From positions 1 through 7,912 of the forward strand of contig JAFOXT010000179.1 of NCBI GenBank assembly GCA_017425745.1: a stretch of DNA of 7,912 nucleotides, read 5' to 3'. The notes beneath the pieces were generated by a model, which saw only the letters and a program-made list of their open reading frames with translations, was not told where the DNA came from and made no database searches. The translations under genes were made by a program, and so were the position numbers. Below are positions 5,510-7,912 of the stretch, in pieces (position 1 is the stretch's first letter; each line of letters starts with the position of its first letter). This DNA comes from Clostridia bacterium. GTDB lineage: Bacteria; Bacillota; Clostridia; Oscillospirales; Acutalibacteraceae.

Positions 5510-5961
5510 TCTGTCACCCCTTCGATTTTCACACTGAAGTCTGCTTTTTCTGTTATAAGTGCATGAACATTAAGAGTAAGCACCCATTTGCCCTTTTCAA
5601 TTTTTGTTTTTTCAAAGCCAACTGAAGAAAAATCTTCACTGATTATTACGTGCTGATTATTTCCGTGTCTGTGTGCCGCGCCCACATAATCCAAGGGAGA
5701 ATCAAGTGAAATGGTTATATGATTCTTTAAGGGCAGATACTCCTCCCTATCGGTATAATCGGAATAATTCTCCCCTGCATCTCTTCTTATGTTTTCATCA
5801 ATAAGCACAAGGCTTTTTTCTCTGTCTTCAAGATTTTTCGGATAATAGCTGTAAAAAATCTCCAGCCTTGAAAACTCCTCATTCACAAAAAAATCAAGAG
5901 GCACATTAGTCTTTTCGTTTTCGGGAGTAAGAATAAAATCCTTTTCAAAAATAGTTGCCAT
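5506..5961 (-). CDS. small all-beta protein, probable detached N-terminal domain of a CehA-type protein
   Basis: A 151-aa protein without signal peptide, membrane segment or a family I can name with certainty. Predicted to be mostly beta strands, with the pattern VPLDFFV (20-26), SRLEIFYSYYP (31-41), LVLIDEN (51-57), HRHGNNQHVIISEDFSSVGFE (97-117, quoted in part here as its key span) and GKWVLTLNVHAL (124-135). Many CehA/McbA proteins carry, before their PHP domain, a beta-sandwich with the same order: a strand ending in sYSYp, an LxLxDp segment, a linker ending in fxIS, and GxWxVxLgxh near the end. Here that segment would be its own gene, directly before PHP. The ATG at 5961 overlaps the GH4 stop as TGATG; a GTG at 5973 would add four residues but sits right against the SD GGGGAG. 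Function is inferred from context only. Confidence 0.68.
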   Translation of the reverse strand: MATIFEKDFILTPENEKTNVPLDFFVNEEFSRLEIFYSYYPKNLEDREKSLVLIDENIRRDAGENYSDYTDREEYLPLKNHITISLDSPLDYVGAAHRHGNNQHVIISEDFSSVGFEKTKIEKGKWVLTLNVHALITEKADFSVKIEGVTE

Positions 5962-7340
5962 CAGTTTTTCCACTCCCCTGTATAAGCTTTATATTTTTCA
6001 TAATAAGTGTCCACAAGCTTTACTGCTATAGGATAAGAAAGCACTAAGGGATGCACTGTGAGAGCCTTGATTGCCTTTTGTCTGTCCTGCTCCATAATTG
6101 CTTCAACAGTAAGATTTTCATAGTGCTTGACAGAAAGAATAAGGTTTTTCTGCATTTCCGGAATGTTGTCAATCTTATGAGGATGAACACCCTTATCGTC
6201 AACTGTGCAGGTGATTTCACACACATCCTCTGCCTTAAGAAAATCAATTGCGCCCTCGTTGGGTATTGAAAGCACCATCTGTACCGGCTTTCCTGTTGCC
6301 TTAGCCTTGATAAACTGAAGAGCAACACCTGCATAACCGCCGTTATCGGGCTGTTTTACATATTCCTCAGCAGTAGGCACAGGGAATTTTTCTTCTCTTT
6401 CCATACCTGTTTCAATTGAGAAATAACTGTTTTCTCTCATAGCATAATGACGCATAAAGCAGTGGAAGGCCTTTTCAAAATCATTGTCAATATCTATGGT
6501 TTTCATTTCCTGGAGCATATGGTTGTTGATTTTGAGAATTGTTTCGCCTCTTGTTTCACTGCTTGAAAGAACAGAATTCACAGCCTTATCTCTGAAGTGA
6601 TAGAAATAGAGATATTCGTTAGGCATATCGTAATCAGAAAGTCGGAGAATATCTTCACTGAAAAGACGCATTTCCGTTTTCTTGTAAAAATCGGGATGTG
6701 CATAAACCTCCTCGGTAACATCCTTGCCGTTTATGTTGAGGTTTCTGAACCATGAAAGATGATTAAGTCCGTAACATTCAAAATTAAGCTCTTTTTCTCC
6801 CGTAATTTCACGAAGCTGACGGAGAAAACCGCTTGGTGCATCACATACACCGTAAACGTTCTCAAAGCCCATAGTACGAAGAGCCTGAGTTACAAGTCCG
6901 CTGGGGTTTGTGAAGTTGAAAATCGGTGCATCCTTTTTTGCAACCTCTCTTGCAAGAGTGCAATATTCCTTGAGAGTGTGAATACTTCTGAGAGCCATTG
7001 CAAAACCGCCTGCCCCTGTTGTTTCCTGACCGAGCACACCCTCATTGAGAGCTGTTCTTTCATCAAAAACTCTGCCTTCATCAGCTTCGGCACGTATTGT
7101 CGTAATTACAAAATCAGCGTCTTTAAGTGCTTCTCTGCCGTCTGATGTCAAAGAAAATTCAAGGTCGGGGTCAATCATTTCTGAAATGCGTTTTGCAATT
7201 TTACCGTAGGTAAAAAGCTTTTCTTCGTTGTTATCCATAAAAACGGTTTCGGTAATTCCTATTTCCTTTGCGCCCAGTGCAATTGACTTTGCCAAAAAAG
7301 GTGAACGCACACCGCCACCGCCTAAAACTGCAAGTTTCAT
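5961..7340 (-). CDS. glycoside hydrolase family 4 enzyme (NAD+- and metal-dependent)
   Basis: GH4 enzymes cleave glycosides by oxidising C3 with bound NAD+, eliminating the aglycone and then adding water, using Mn2+ or a similar metal. This 459-aa protein has the Rossmann start KLAVLGGGGVRSP (2-14), GQETTGAGGFAMALR (104-118), FNFTNPSG (141-148), GVCDAPSG (164-171; Cys166 as probable metal ligand), GLNHLSWF (191-198; His194 as second ligand) and MPNEYLYFYH (239-248), where Tyr243 probably matches the catalytic Tyr241 of BglT. Length is normal. The subfamily motif reads CDAP, nearest to the CDMP that I recall for 6-phospho-alpha-glucosidases, but the adjacent transporter is a symporter rather than a PTS, so the substrate is open. 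An upstream in-frame ATG (7364) lies before the SD AGAGG (7353-7349) and is rejected. First gene of the operon. Confidence 0.92.
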   Translation of the reverse strand: MKLAVLGGGGVRSPFLAKSIALGAKEIGITETVFMDNNEEKLFTYGKIAKRISEMIDPDLEFSLTSDGREALKDADFVITTIRAEADEGRVFDERTALNEGVLGQETTGAGGFAMALRSIHTLKEYCTLAREVAKKDAPIFNFTNPSGLVTQALRTMGFENVYGVCDAPSGFLRQLREITGEKELNFECYGLNHLSWFRNLNINGKDVTEEVYAHPDFYKKTEMRLFSEDILRLSDYDMPNEYLYFYHFRDKAVNSVLSSSETRGETILKINNHMLQEMKTIDIDNDFEKAFHCFMRHYAMRENSYFSIETGMEREEKFPVPTAEEYVKQPDNGGYAGVALQFIKAKATGKPVQMVLSIPNEGAIDFLKAEDVCEITCTVDDKGVHPHKIDNIPEMQKNLILSVKHYENLTVEAIMEQDRQKAIKALTVHPLVLSYPIAVKLVDTYYEKYKAYTGEWKN

Positions 7341-7354
7341 ACAATTATCCTCTC

Positions 7355-7371
7355 TTTCAATCAAGTTGAAA
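7355..7371. promoter_or_regulatory. inverted repeat in the leader of the GH4 operon, possible operator
   Basis: TTTCAA (7355-7360) and TTGAAA (7366-7371) form a perfect 6-bp inverted repeat with a 5-base spacer. It lies between the likely transcription start and the SD of GH4, almost touching the SD, where a bound repressor would block elongation or the RNA fold would affect translation. No regulator gene is in the window. Confidence 0.4.
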
Positions 7372-7395
7372 AAACTGTATTTTTTATCACATTAA

Positions 7396-7425
7396 ATTAT
7401 ACAATAATATGTACTCTTAAATCAA
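7396..7425 (-). promoter_or_regulatory. probable sigma-A promoter of the GH4-PHP-symporter operon
   Basis: On the minus strand TTGATT (7425-7420, 4/6 match to -35) is followed after 18 bases by TATAAT (7401-7396, perfect -10). Transcription would start near 7389, about 50 bases before the GH4 ATG. All downstream genes to 3093 are packed without room for another promoter. Confidence 0.65.
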
Positions 7426-7454
7426 TGGCAATAACAGAGAATATATTTGTTTCT

Positions 7455-7464
7455 TTTGTACAAA
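7455..7464. promoter_or_regulatory. 10-bp palindrome upstream of the operon promoter
   Basis: TTTGTACAAA is perfectly self-complementary, with further partial symmetry on both sides (TTTCTT.../...GAAA). It lies 30 bases upstream of the -35 box, a usual place for an activator site. The rest of the spacer 7465-7518 shows nothing recognisable. Confidence 0.3.
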
Positions 7465-7505
7465 GAAAGCCACCTGCTTCCAAGGTTAATTCACATCTGA
7501 CGATT

Positions 7506-7548
7506 TATAAAAACAGCAGCTCCACCGACATTAAACAATCGGTGGAGC
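7506..7548 (-). terminator. intrinsic terminator of the unidentified gene at 7555
   Basis: A perfect 10-bp stem, GCTCCACCGA (7519-7528) with TCGGTGGAGC (7539-7548), around a 10-base loop. Read on the minus strand it follows the stop codon at 7555 by a few bases and is followed, after TGCTG, by TTTTT. On the + strand only TTTT follows. It should separate the upstream gene from the GH4 operon. Confidence 0.85.
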
Positions 7549-7554
7549 CTTTTG

Positions 7555-7912
7555 TTACCATTTAAGTGTTACACTTCCCAGCGAGCAGATTCCCTGATTC
7601 TCTTCAAAGAGAATTTCTGCATATTCGGCACCTTTTCCCACTACATCGGTTTCAGTACCTTCCTCGCTTTTCTGAAGAATAATCACATATTTCGTGCCCT
7701 TTGGTACACTGAGCTCAGATGGCACCTGATGAGTGTTGAACTCAGAAGCAGAAATTGCTTTATTGTCATCATTCATAAAGACAAACTCTGTCTTTACGGG
7801 TACATAAACGGGAATATAATTAATAGTTATTTTTGACTGATAAACAGTTTCTTCTCCGTTTTCGTTTACGGTTATTTTGTCTGTGAGGGTCTGACTGCCC
7901 TTTGAATCGCTG
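7555..7912 (-). CDS. unrecognised protein, C-terminal 118 residues (5' end outside window)
   Basis: The frame stays open from the stop codon (7557-7555) to the window edge. The internal ATG at 7776 that would make a 73-aa protein has no SD, and clear protein-like sequence continues upstream of it (NYIPVYVPVKTEFVF and a Thr/Ser/Glu/Asn-rich stretch), so the gene is truncated by the window. The visible part is hydrophilic with alternating hydrophobic strands (KTEFVFMNDD, PKGTKYVIILQKS, YAEILFEE, GSVTLKW) and no transmembrane segment, sortase signal or Cys pattern. This suggests a beta-sandwich, perhaps the end of a secreted protein or lipoprotein, but the N-terminus needed to decide is missing. 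No function is assigned. Followed by a strong terminator. Confidence 0.75.
   Translation of the reverse strand, partial: SDSKGSQTLTDKITVNENGEETVYQSKITINYIPVYVPVKTEFVFMNDDNKAISASEFNTHQVPSELSVPKGTKYVIILQKSEEGTETDVVGKGAEYAEILFEENQGICSLGSVTLKW

Noticed and set aside
6759..7145. 128-codon open frame on the + strand
   Set aside because: Antisense to the N-terminal half of GH4, where conserved motifs prove the minus-strand frame; composition is that of a shadow frame.

Overview
The window looks like a chromosomal segment of a low-GC, Gram-positive anaerobe of the class Clostridia, perhaps a gut Oscillospirales/Ruminococcaceae-type organism. This rests on the strong AAGGAG-type ribosome binding sites, the AT-rich spacers with sigma-A-like promoters, an HPr that carries both His15 and Ser46, and the Gram-positive form of TrmD. 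The taxonomic placement is inference; no rRNA or tRNA gene was seen. The window is cut inside a gene at both ends.

Left part (1-1003, + strand): the 3' part of trmD (tRNA m1G37 methyltransferase) ends in an AT-rich hairpin. A spacer follows, with a cre-like motif and a good extended -10 promoter. Then comes a short HPr-family gene (87 aa from an SD-supported start), closed by a strong hairpin terminator that serves both strands.

Middle part (1009-2876, - strand): an AlkD-like DNA alkylation repair gene converges on HPr. Upstream of it lies a 270-base spacer with four 11-bp tandem repeats next to a 35-bp pure A/T tract and a terminator-like hairpin. Next is a COG1237-type metallo-beta-lactamase-fold protein. 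Its 5' leader contains two hairpin-forming segments that look like dispersed repeat elements.

Right part (2877-7340, - strand) is a tightly packed operon. In transcription order it encodes a glycoside hydrolase family 4 enzyme (NAD+/Mn2+ type), a small all-beta protein, a PHP-fold metallohydrolase of the CehA/McbA type, a MelB-like GPH-family cation symporter and a zinc-ribbon protein. The MBL gene lies 104 bases further on and may be a distal member. The genes overlap (TGATG, ATGA) or nearly touch, so they are probably co-expressed and translationally coupled. Together they look like an uptake and breakdown module for an unidentified glycoside: the symporter imports it, GH4 cleaves it by its redox-elimination mechanism, and the PHP enzyme removes a second group (ester, phosphoester or similar). 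The small beta protein looks like the N-terminal domain that is fused to PHP in other CehA-type proteins, here encoded separately. A promoter and two possible operators precede GH4.

The far right (7555-7912, - strand) holds the last 118 codons of an unrecognised, probably beta-rich protein, followed by its terminator hairpin.
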